Shown here: piece after piece, positions 1 to 5,391 of the stretch | Layout: each line of letters begins with the position of its first letter | Position numbering within the stretch: the first letter of the stretch is position 1 | Assembly: GCA_027008885.1 (NCBI GenBank) | Contig: JALVDQ010000012.1 | Location: 1-5,785, forward strand | Source: Thiotrichaceae bacterium | GTDB lineage: Bacteria > Pseudomonadota > Gammaproteobacteria > Thiotrichales > Thiotrichaceae | Length of the DNA stretch: 5,785 bases | Direction: 5' to 3' | Notes under the pieces: model-generated | What the model was told of the DNA's origin: nothing | Database searches by the model: none | The model's input: the letters and a program-made list of their open reading frames with translations, nothing else | Made by a program: the position numbers and the translations under genes

Positions 1-493
1 TATCACGGCTTTCTGTTTTCCAGCCAAGTTCTCGTCCGAGTATGTCAACAGCGATGGTGTTACCCACATCCGCTGCTGTTGTCACGACGGGCGTTGCACC
101 CAGAATCTCTGCCAGCTTAATCGCAAATTCATTAGCACCACCGATATGCCCTGATAAAACGGGAATCACAAACTGTGCGGCATTATCAACCACAATCACG
201 CCCGGGTCAGTTTCTTTGGACTTTAGATGATCGGCAATTAAACGCACCACACCACCTAGCGCCACTAAAAAGATAATCTGGTCATAATTTTCAAACAGCT
301 TGCCAATATGCTGCCTGGCAGGTAGTGAAATTATATTCACCGTATTGGGTAGATCAGAGACTAAATCGCTAAACTTCTCGGTGACAAAAATATCAGCACC
401 GGGAAGTTCAGCGGCAATGGTCGCAGCCTTGCTTGCACCACTTTTAGTGATAGCAAGCAAGGCAACGGAGACTTTTTTTGTATCAGTCGTCAT
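1..493 (-). CDS. cbiG: Cobalt-precorrin-5A hydrolase CbiG, N-terminal part (C-terminus beyond left edge)
   Basis: CbiG opens the delta-lactone ring of cobalt-precorrin-5A and releases the two-carbon fragment as acetaldehyde, giving cobalt-precorrin-5B, the substrate of CbiD. Reading the minus strand from the ATG at 493-491 gives 164 residues with no stop before the window ends. The family core is clear: VALGGVVRLIADHLKSKE at residues 77-94 followed by DPGVIVVD (96-103), then VIPVLSGHIGGAN (109-121) and a VVTTAADV stretch (136-143) before an AVD.LGRELGW segment. The start lies only 4 bases after the cbiM stop, so the two genes are probably cotranscribed and translationally coupled; I see no strong ribosome binding site of its own. 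CbiG is typical of the anaerobic route, since the aerobic route uses CobG and oxygen for ring contraction. The C-terminal CobE-like domain cannot be checked because it lies outside the window. The family call is very secure. Confidence 0.95.
   Translation of the reverse strand, partial: MTTDTKKVSVALLAITKSGASKAATIAAELPGADIFVTEKFSDLVSDLPNTVNIISLPARQHIGKLFENYDQIIFLVALGGVVRLIADHLKSKETDPGVIVVDNAAQFVIPVLSGHIGGANEFAIKLAEILGATPVVTTAADVGNTIAVDILGRELGWKTESRD
426..463. repeat. 11-bp perfect inverted repeat inside the start of cbiG
   Basis: GCCTTGCTTGC at 426-436 is the exact reverse complement of GCAAGCAAGGC at 453-463. The 16 bases between them can form a further CAC/GTG pairing around a TTTTA loop. 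In the cbiG message the stem begins about 30 bases after the start codon and lies wholly in coding sequence. No T-tract follows it in the cbiG direction, so it is not a terminator. It may be a chance result of the codons for Leu-Ala and Ala-Ser-Lys-Ala, or it may slow early translation; the sequence alone does not decide. Confidence 0.5.
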
Positions 494-497
494 GCAA

Positions 498-1178
498 TCA
501 AGCTTCTGCGTGATAAAGACGAGTTGTTACAAAATTGCTGTTTTGCAAACGATCCAGTGCTTTTGCACCTGCAAGAACGGCAATATCAATTACAGGCTCA
601 AGTAATACAATGGTTGCATAGGCAACGGCAAATGTGCCAACCGCAGCCAGATTTTCTGCGCCAAAACCTTGACCATAAAGCGCCCAGAAAGCCACCCAGG
701 AAATAATACCGCCTTGATAAGCCAGTGAAAGTTTGACTGTTTGTGCATAGCTCAGGTCTTTGTAAGCCGTTGTTTCCGGGATCACTTTTTTGGCAATTAT
801 TGCCATCGTATAAAGTGGTACTAACAACGTGGTGACATTAATTGTGTAGTTTGGCAGATCAAAGGGTGCAAAAAACAAGCCTTGAATTAATAATCCTGCT
901 GCAAGCCCAATGCCCGCTGGTGCTAATCCAAAAATAAGGAACAGCGTTGAGCCGAGTATCAGGTGCACTTCTGAAACACCCACAGGATGATGCGGAAGAA
1001 CCTCAAAGAACGTCAATACCAATAAAGTGGTCACTAATGTACGCACTGCCATAGAAATGATGCCTTTATCCTTGATCTCATCCCACGAGCGTTTGGCAAG
1101 ATAGCCAAAGGCAGCGGCAGCAGTGCCGTAACTCAAAATCATTTTTGCGCCTTCTACAACGCCTACTTCAATATGCAT
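498..1178 (-). CDS. cbiM: CbiM-family cobalt transporter membrane (substrate-binding) component
   Basis: A 226-residue, strongly hydrophobic inner-membrane protein of the CbiM/NikM family, the substrate-specific component of energy-coupling-factor cobalt or nickel transporters. It begins Met-His-Ile; in structurally known family members the N-terminal amine and His2 bind the metal, and that start is kept here. A second conserved histidine sits in PVGVSEVHLILGS (residues 65-77, His72). Hydrophobic spans lie at about 12-28, 40-60, 72-104, 113-130, 155-170 and 176-205. The segments LPHHPVGVSEVHLILGS and GLFFAPFDLPNY are characteristic of the proteobacterial variant. Cobalt as substrate is inferred from the neighbours, which make cobalamin. 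No CbiN, CbiQ or CbiO gene follows; the next gene is cbiG, so the ATPase and coupling subunits must be elsewhere if they are used. The start is fixed by a good ribosome binding site. A terminator-like palindrome separates it from the upstream gene cbiL. Confidence 0.9.
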   Translation of the reverse strand: MHIEVGVVEGAKMILSYGTAAAAFGYLAKRSWDEIKDKGIISMAVRTLVTTLLVLTFFEVLPHHPVGVSEVHLILGSTLFLIFGLAPAGIGLAAGLLIQGLFFAPFDLPNYTINVTTLLVPLYTMAIIAKKVIPETTAYKDLSYAQTVKLSLAYQGGIISWVAFWALYGQGFGAENLAAVGTFAVAYATIVLLEPVIDIAVLAGAKALDRLQNSNFVTTRLYHAEA

Positions 1179-1184
1179 AATATA

Positions 1185-1190
1185 CTCCTT
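1185..1190 (-). promoter_or_regulatory. Ribosome binding site of cbiM
   Basis: On the minus strand AAGGAG lies 6 bases before the ATG at 1178-1176. It is the best Shine-Dalgarno match in the window and fixes the cbiM start. The ATPase-less transporter gene therefore does not depend on coupling to the upstream gene, which fits its position after a terminator-like structure. Confidence 0.8.
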
Positions 1191-1210
1191 TTGCTGTTTT
1201 GATTGATTCT

Positions 1211-1284
1211 GGAAAAATATGTAAAAAAGGGGGGGATGGGTATGTTGTATATACCCATCCCCCCTGTTTTTTAACTATTTTTCC
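1211..1284. repeat. Palindromic repeat element of 74 bases containing the terminator stem
   Basis: The left arm (1211-1243) and right arm (1251-1284) are near-perfect reverse complements over about 33 bases around a 7-base centre. Both outer ends read GGAAAAAT inward on their own strands, and each arm carries an A/T run, a G/C run of 6 to 7, then ATGGGTAT. The inner 14 bases match exactly; the outer part differs by a few substitutions and single-base length changes in the homopolymers. The right arm runs over the last codons and stop of cbiL, so that protein ends in residues encoded by the element. A further single arm of the same unit occurs at 4622-4654. Symmetry well beyond the terminator stem and the second copy suggest a dispersed repeat that also works as a terminator. 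Confidence 0.7.
1223..1271 (-). terminator. Intrinsic terminator-like hairpin after cbiL, possibly bidirectional
   Basis: GGGGGGATGGGTAT (1230-1243) pairs perfectly with ATACCCATCCCCCC (1251-1264), giving a 14-bp G/C-rich stem with a 7-base loop. Read in the direction of the genes, the stem is followed by C and then six T residues (1228-1223). Read on the plus strand it is followed by TG and six T residues, so it could stop RNA polymerase from either side. It begins within a few bases of the cbiL stop codon and ends about 45 bases before cbiM. The likely effect is to end or reduce transcription of the cbiD-cbiET-cbiL block before the transporter gene. I could not find a convincing sigma-70 promoter between the stem and cbiM: TTTACA at 1226-1221 has only a poor -10 partner. 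Confidence 0.75.
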
Positions 1285-2041
1285 CTTTCTTTTTGCGACA
1301 GCCACGCACGATTTCCATGCGTTGGCGGTGCGGATTGTGAATTATAATGAGAGATAAATAATTCACCGTTTGGCCTTTTAAGTCACGAATATCTGTAATC
1401 ACTCGCTCCTCTGGCGTACCTGCCTTTTCAATAAACCGGCAGCCATCAACCATCTGGTGTTTTTCTGCCAGTTCAATAATGTCATCCAGTAAAGGCTTTA
1501 CCTTGAGTAACACCAGGGTATCAAAGTCAGCCATTAGTTTTTCAATCCATTTCACGCCGTAACCTGCGGGGACAACCGCCATCGTGTCATCAACTTCAAC
1601 CAGACTGTCATCTGCATTTGCCGCAGCTGCATTAAACGAACTTACGCCTGCGATTGTCTGGGTTTGAATTTGTGGCTGTTTGGCAAGCACTGTGCGTTTT
1701 AAATGCCCAAAGGTTGAATAGGTTGAAGCATCACCTTCAACCAGAAACACAACATCTTGACCTGTGGCTAAAACGTCCAGGACTTTGTTTGCTGCCTTAT
1801 CCCGGTAGCCTGCAAGTTTTTCAGGGTCATGCGTCATCGGAAAGATCAAGGCAGTGCTAGCTTCTGGCAAGCTAAAACCTGCACGTAAAGCTATTTCAAG
1901 GGCGAAGCTATCTGCACCTTTGCGCCGCACGGGATAAGTCCAATGTGCATCACTGCTCAAGACCTTATGCGCTGCAAGCGTGATTAAATCAGGGTCACCA
2001 GGACCAAGGGATGCGCCGATTAAACGTCCGAATGTTGTCAT
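1271..2041 (-). CDS. cbiL: Precorrin-2 / cobalt-factor II C20-methyltransferase (CbiL/CobI)
   Basis: This SAM-dependent tetrapyrrole methylase adds the C20 methyl group to cobalt-sirohydrochlorin (cobalt-factor II), giving cobalt-factor III. The protein is 256 residues, close to the usual family length. Visible motifs are the N-terminal loop LGPGDPDLITL (12-22), the RR.GADSFALEI region (39-50), FLVEGDASTYSTF (99-111), which is distinctive for C20-methyltransferases, and AGVSSFNAAAA (131-141). The ATG overlaps the cbiET stop by 4 bases (ATGA), with AGG about 7 to 10 bases upstream as a modest ribosome binding site. The C-terminus, after NPHRQRMEIV, is a basic tail rich in Lys and Arg; its final codons lie in the palindromic repeat, so the tail may have been altered when the repeat arrived. 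Cobalt-complexed substrate is inferred from CbiX, CbiD and CbiG nearby; the motifs do not separate this from the aerobic CobI. Confidence 0.93.
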   Translation of the reverse strand: MTTFGRLIGASLGPGDPDLITLAAHKVLSSDAHWTYPVRRKGADSFALEIALRAGFSLPEASTALIFPMTHDPEKLAGYRDKAANKVLDVLATGQDVVFLVEGDASTYSTFGHLKRTVLAKQPQIQTQTIAGVSSFNAAAANADDSLVEVDDTMAVVPAGYGVKWIEKLMADFDTLVLLKVKPLLDDIIELAEKHQMVDGCRFIEKAGTPEERVITDIRDLKGQTVNYLSLIIIHNPHRQRMEIVRGCRKKKGKNS

Positions 2042-3378
2042 TTTGATACCTGCTGTTTTTCAATAAGAGTCGATGCCGTGACAATAAACACGGGGTTTTC
2101 TGCTTCGAGCCGGTGCATCTTCAGAATGGGTTTGCTGCGTGAAATATGCATTTGAATGTAATTCCACTCTATGTTTTCAATATTTTTGAGCGTGTCACAT
2201 GCCGTTTGCAGATTTTCGAGTGTTATAAAATTCATCACCAATCTGCCTCCGACTTTCAAACGCTGTAAACAAAGCAGGATAAGCTCAGCCAGGTTCCCCC
2301 CTGAGCCGCCAATAAAAATAGCATCGGGGTCTTGCCAGTTTTCCAGTCCTTGCGGTGCTTTACCCAGTTCTATGTGATAATTGCCGGGCGTGGGTAGCAC
2401 AGCTGATGCGTATTTATTTTTTAGAACGATGTCGTAATCTGCCTGATTTTTTTCAATCGCATAAACATAGCCATCAGCGCAGAGTTGTGCGCATTCCAGA
2501 CCAATTGATCCAGAACCTGCACCAATATCCCACACAATACTGTCATGTCTTAATTGCATTTTTGCCAGTGAAACCGCACGTATCTCTTGTTTAGTGATAA
2601 GCCCTTTATTACCCGCCATGCGTTGCTCATATTGGTCATCATAGACACCCATTAAAACAGGTTTTTCAGTCTTATTGCTGCGTTTTAGTATGACTAGGTT
2701 AGGCTCATCATAAACATAGCTTTGTGCCTGTTCCATGCTTAGCCAATCACTTGTTTTTTCATTTTCTGTGCCTAAGGCTGAGGCGATAATCATTTCAAAC
2801 TGGTCGCCCAGGGTTTCAATCTCCAGCATTTTAGCGATACGCTTAGGCGAGTTTTCCGGGCTGGTGTAAACAACAATTAAATCATGTTTGTGGCAGGCTC
2901 TTAAAAGCGGGCGCATGCCATGATCATAAGGCGCAGCAGCAGACCAGTCACCCATATCTTTGCTATGAACAGAGCAAATTTTAATGTTCTGCCAGGCTAA
3001 TCCAAGACGGGCAAAAGCCAGCTGAAACATGCTGATATTCGGAATAAAATGACACTGTTCAATGCCCAGTTTTTTAACCAGATAAGAGCCAATACCGTGA
3101 CACAATGGATCACCCGTTGCTAAAACCACCACCTGTTTATTTTCATCCAGAGCAGTTTGCACCCACCTGGGTACATTAAGAATATTGCCGCTAAAATCTT
3201 TTTTCTCTGCGGTGTCTTTTAGCAAATGCCTGATTGTTGCCATAAAACGAGGGCTACCTATAAGCACATCAGCATTTTGCAGGATATTAATTGCTGTTTG
3301 GTTCAGACTTTTTTCGCCATCTTCCAAAATGCCGATTACCGTACATTTTTGTTTCTGCCGGGCTATTGTTTGTGTCAT
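2038..3378 (-). CDS. cbiET: Fused CbiE-CbiT cobalt-precorrin C5,C15-methyltransferase/decarboxylase (CobL-like)
   Basis: A 446-residue fusion of two enzymes. The N-terminal CbiE domain (about 10-235) is a tetrapyrrole methylase with IGSPRF (40-45), the methylase loop LATGDPLCHGIG (86-97) and PNISMFQLAFARLGL (113-127); it methylates C5. The C-terminal CbiT domain (about 255-440) has a Rossmann-type SAM site, WDIGAGSGSIGLE (283-295), preceded by KGLITKQEIRAV (258-269) and followed by IFIGGSGGN (354-362); it methylates C15 and decarboxylates the C12 acetate. The product is cobalt-precorrin-8. The fusion is the arrangement of CobL in the aerobic pathway and is common in proteobacteria, whereas Salmonella has separate cbiE and cbiT. 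The ATG overlaps the cbiD stop (ATGA) and its own stop overlaps the cbiL start in the same way, so all three genes are probably one coupled unit. All expected motifs are intact. Confidence 0.96.
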   Translation of the reverse strand: MTQTIARQKQKCTVIGILEDGEKSLNQTAINILQNADVLIGSPRFMATIRHLLKDTAEKKDFSGNILNVPRWVQTALDENKQVVVLATGDPLCHGIGSYLVKKLGIEQCHFIPNISMFQLAFARLGLAWQNIKICSVHSKDMGDWSAAAPYDHGMRPLLRACHKHDLIVVYTSPENSPKRIAKMLEIETLGDQFEMIIASALGTENEKTSDWLSMEQAQSYVYDEPNLVILKRSNKTEKPVLMGVYDDQYEQRMAGNKGLITKQEIRAVSLAKMQLRHDSIVWDIGAGSGSIGLECAQLCADGYVYAIEKNQADYDIVLKNKYASAVLPTPGNYHIELGKAPQGLENWQDPDAIFIGGSGGNLAELILLCLQRLKVGGRLVMNFITLENLQTACDTLKNIENIEWNYIQMHISRSKPILKMHRLEAENPVFIVTASTLIEKQQVSK

Positions 3379-4550
3379 ATCTTTTTCTCACAGGTGTTTT
3401 TCTGCCGGGTACTAGCCTCACAAATATTCTGACTGGCCTCGGTAATTTTATTACCTTCAAAATCACAAATAAGAATACGCAGATTAAATTGCTGCGGATA
3501 TCGTTCTGTCAGGGTTTTAATAACACGTTTGGCAAGTGCATTATAAAAAGGCATTTGAATGCCCAGTTGCTTCATTTTTTCACTACCAAAACGAGCTGTT
3601 TCAGCCTGTTTAATTTCTTCAACAACTTTATCAGGTGCGCCTGCTTCTTTAGCCAGACTCGCAACTAAATTCATATCAACAGGGTTGCGCCCTGCGTGTG
3701 TCATGGTTTCGCCCTGGGCTATTTTTGTCAGCTTTCCGACCATGCCACCAATCACGATATTTTTGATTTTTTGTTCTATGGCAGTTTCAAGTGCATAGCT
3801 TAAAAAATCCCCCATTTGCACAAAGCAACTTTGCGGCAGTTCGGGCAGTTCGCGCATGACAAATTTTTCGGTGCGCCCACCTGTGGTTAAAACAACTGTG
3901 TCATGCCCTTGTCTTGCTGTAACTTCAATTCCCTGGATAACACTGGCACGAAATGCGGCAGTAGACCAGGGATGCACTATTCCCGTTGTCCCTAAAATCG
4001 AGATTCCACCCAAAATGCCTAAACGTGCATTTAACGTGCGTGTTGCCAGTCGCTCACCATCAGGTACACTAATCGTCACCGCTAAACCGTGTTTCTTTAA
4101 AAGTTTCGCACCTGCAATGCGCACATTTTCTTCAATATATTGGCGTGGTTTGGGATTTATCGCAGGACCTCCCACTTCAAGCCCCAAACCTGCTTGAGTC
4201 ACTGTGCCAACGCCTGTCCCGCCTTTTAAAACAAAGGTATTAGCCTGCCCTTCCAGCAGTTTCACATCTGCCGCAATCACGGCATTATGCGTAACATCAG
4301 GATCATCGCCTGCATCTTTAATCAGTTCAGCATGTGCCTGATTGTTCTTTAGTGATGAGGCATGTACTTTAAACTGCACCTGATTATTCTCTGGCAACAA
4401 GCAATCTATCACCTTGGGGATTTTTCCCGTAAGCAGACCTACCGTTGCAGCTCGCGCGGCAGCTGCTGCATTCGCGCCCGTCGAGAAACCTTTACGGCTA
4501 CCCCGGGACTTGCGTGTGCGCTTTTTAGGTATGTTGCTGGTGCTTGTCAT
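3375..4550 (-). CDS. cbiD: Cobalt-precorrin-5B C1-methyltransferase CbiD
   Basis: CbiD methylates C1 of cobalt-precorrin-5B to give cobalt-precorrin-6A. It is found in the anaerobic pathway and is unrelated in fold to the other pathway methylases. The 391-residue product is about the family length. Conserved blocks are GFSTGANAAAAARAA (21-35), DAGDDPDVTHNA (79-90), LKGGTGVGTVT (108-118), PAINPKPR (129-136), LGILGGISILGTTGIV (177-192), LTTGGRTE (221-228) and GKLTKIAQG...TH (272-285). The first block usually carries a Cys where Asn27 stands here. The N-terminus before residue 20 is a short Lys/Arg-rich extension. An in-frame TAG directly precedes the ATG at 4550-4548, so translation cannot start further upstream; there is no clear ribosome binding site, which leaves open coupling to the small open frame that ends at that TAG. 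The 3' end overlaps cbiET by 4 bases. Confidence 0.96.
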   Translation of the reverse strand: MTSTSNIPKKRTRKSRGSRKGFSTGANAAAAARAATVGLLTGKIPKVIDCLLPENNQVQFKVHASSLKNNQAHAELIKDAGDDPDVTHNAVIAADVKLLEGQANTFVLKGGTGVGTVTQAGLGLEVGGPAINPKPRQYIEENVRIAGAKLLKKHGLAVTISVPDGERLATRTLNARLGILGGISILGTTGIVHPWSTAAFRASVIQGIEVTARQGHDTVVLTTGGRTEKFVMRELPELPQSCFVQMGDFLSYALETAIEQKIKNIVIGGMVGKLTKIAQGETMTHAGRNPVDMNLVASLAKEAGAPDKVVEEIKQAETARFGSEKMKQLGIQMPFYNALAKRVIKTLTERYPQQFNLRILICDFEGNKITEASQNICEASTRQKNTCEKKI

Positions 4551-4697
4551 CTAATTGCCAATAGGTGGTCGTTGCACTTCAAAGTTGAATCCACCCTCTA
4601 TGATGATTACTTTTAGAGTTTTTACCCATCCCCCCCTTTTTTTACATATTTTCCATTTTTTCAATGGATAATTGATCAACTGGAGGAGTATTGGCAT
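4551..4697 (-). CDS. Possible 48-residue open frame filling the cbiC-cbiD gap (doubtful)
   Basis: On the minus strand an ATG at 4697-4695, 3 bases after the cbiC stop, opens a frame of 48 codons that ends with TAG immediately before the cbiD ATG. The product starts MPILLQLINYPLKKWK and ends EGGFNFEVQRPPIGN; its middle is basic. I recognise no family. The exact fit between the two genes would suit a coupled small gene. Against it, there is no ribosome binding site before its ATG, a stretch of this length stays open by chance fairly often, and much of the frame runs through repeat-like DNA (4564-4595 and 4622-4654). It is more likely a fortuitous reading of repeat sequence than a conserved protein. 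Confidence 0.25.
   Translation of the reverse strand: MPILLQLINYPLKKWKICKKRGGWVKTLKVIIIEGGFNFEVQRPPIGN
4564..4595. repeat. Short inverted repeat resembling a transposon end
   Basis: GGTGG at 4564-4568 and CCACC at 4591-4595 form a 5-bp inverted repeat around GTTGCACTTCAAAGTTGAAT (4571-4590), which itself contains the small inverted pair TTCAA/TTGAA. From memory, sequences of the type GTTGCACTTCAA...TTGAATC are seen at the ends of some IS30-family insertion sequences. No transposase or second end is present, so at most this is a solitary remnant or a miniature element end. In the cbiD leader RNA the same bases could form a hairpin just ahead of the start codon. Confidence 0.3.
4622..4654. repeat. 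Single, inverted copy of the arm of the 1211-1284 palindrome
   Basis: On the plus strand this segment reads TTACCCATC, completes a run of seven C, then seven T, then ACATATTTTCC. It is nearly identical to the reverse complement of 1211-1243, differing by one base at the inner end and single-base length changes in two T runs. It lacks the second arm, so it cannot make the strong terminator stem seen after cbiL. It lies in the cbiC-cbiD gap about 70 bases before cbiD. Together the two copies form outward-ending inverted repeats around cbiD-cbiET-cbiL. Confidence 0.7.
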
Positions 4698-4700
4698 TTT

Positions 4701-5366
4701 TTAGTTTGATTGATTGCTTTCTGCCAACGCCAGCAAGGCATGTATGGCAGATACTACAAGCGTTGTTCCACCTTTGCGCCCACGGGAAATAATCCAGGGG
4801 ATGTTTTCAATTTCTGCCAGTGCATCTTTGGATTCTGCGGCTGAGACAAAGCCAACAGGCATTCCGATAATAATAGCCGGTTTTACGCCTTCTTCGACGA
4901 TCATGCGCTTGAGTTCCAGGAGTGCTGTTGGCGCATTACCGATACCAACAATGCCATTGTTTAGCAGGCCTTTTTGCTGGGCTTTACGCATTGCTTGAAC
5001 GGCACGTGTTGTGCCTTCATCTTGTGCTTTTGCAATCACATCTTCATCTGAAATAAACTGGTGGGTGCTTACGCCAAAATGGCTTAAGCGTGGTTTTGAT
5101 AAACCCACACAAATCATTGCGACATCGGCAACAATTGGGCGACCTTGGCGAATTGCTTCTATGCCTGCGTTTATGGCATCAGGATGAAACTCCGCAAGCC
5201 CATTAAATTCAAAATCAGCGGTGGCATGTATCATGCGGCGAACAATTTGCCATTGATCATCGCTATAGTGATGTTCACCTGCTTCTTGTGTGACAATATC
5301 AAAAGAGCTGTGCTCGATCTTTCGTCCTGCTTCAGTGAGCTGTTCTGTAACGGTGTTACTACTCAT
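4701..5366 (-). CDS. cbiC: Precorrin-8X / cobalt-precorrin-8 methylmutase (CbiC/CobH)
   Basis: This enzyme moves the methyl group from C11 to C12 of cobalt-precorrin-8, giving cobyrinate, without a cofactor. The catalytic histidine is present in VRRMIHATADFEF (His47 counted from the chosen ATG). Other family marks are RPIVADVAMI near residue 80, GIVGIGNAPTALLEL near 140, IIGMPVGFVSAAESK and the C-terminal SRGRKGGTT (194-202). I chose the ATG at 5366-5364, giving 221 residues, because a GAG element lies 7 bases upstream and the product starts MSSNTVTEQ. An upstream TTG at 5387 would add seven residues (MIKQRLT) but has no ribosome binding site. The start is 25 bases after the cbiX stop, so the two are very likely in one transcript; cbiD follows after a 150-base gap, longer than the other joints in this cluster. 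Confidence 0.95.
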   Translation of the reverse strand: MSSNTVTEQLTEAGRKIEHSSFDIVTQEAGEHHYSDDQWQIVRRMIHATADFEFNGLAEFHPDAINAGIEAIRQGRPIVADVAMICVGLSKPRLSHFGVSTHQFISDEDVIAKAQDEGTTRAVQAMRKAQQKGLLNNGIVGIGNAPTALLELKRMIVEEGVKPAIIIGMPVGFVSAAESKDALAEIENIPWIISRGRKGGTTLVVSAIHALLALAESNQSN

Positions 5367-5391
5367 AGTTAGTCTCTGTTTTATCAATTAA

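Noticed and set aside
42..230. Open frames on the plus strand across the window, for example at 42-230, 3291-3668 and 3856-4197.
   Set aside because: They are antisense to well-conserved cobalamin genes, lack recognisable domains and have no ribosome binding sites worth noting.
1229..1264. A G-quadruplex formed by the G-rich run.
   Set aside because: Only two G tracts (seven and three) are close together on one strand; the perfect hairpin is the simpler structure.
4551..4700. A promoter or cobalamin riboswitch in the cbiC-cbiD gap.
   Set aside because: No -35/-10 pair with good spacing was found on the minus strand, and 150 bases of repeat-like DNA show no B12-box or riboswitch core. A riboswitch, if any, would lie upstream of the operon outside the window.
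1198..4715. TTTGATTGATT occurs at 1198-1208 and 4705-4715 in the same orientation, near the outer sides of the inverted repeats, as a possible target-site duplication.
   Set aside because: The copies lie at unequal distances from the repeat ends (2 versus about 50 bases), the right copy is inside the cbiC coding end, and the sequence is simple enough to recur by chance.
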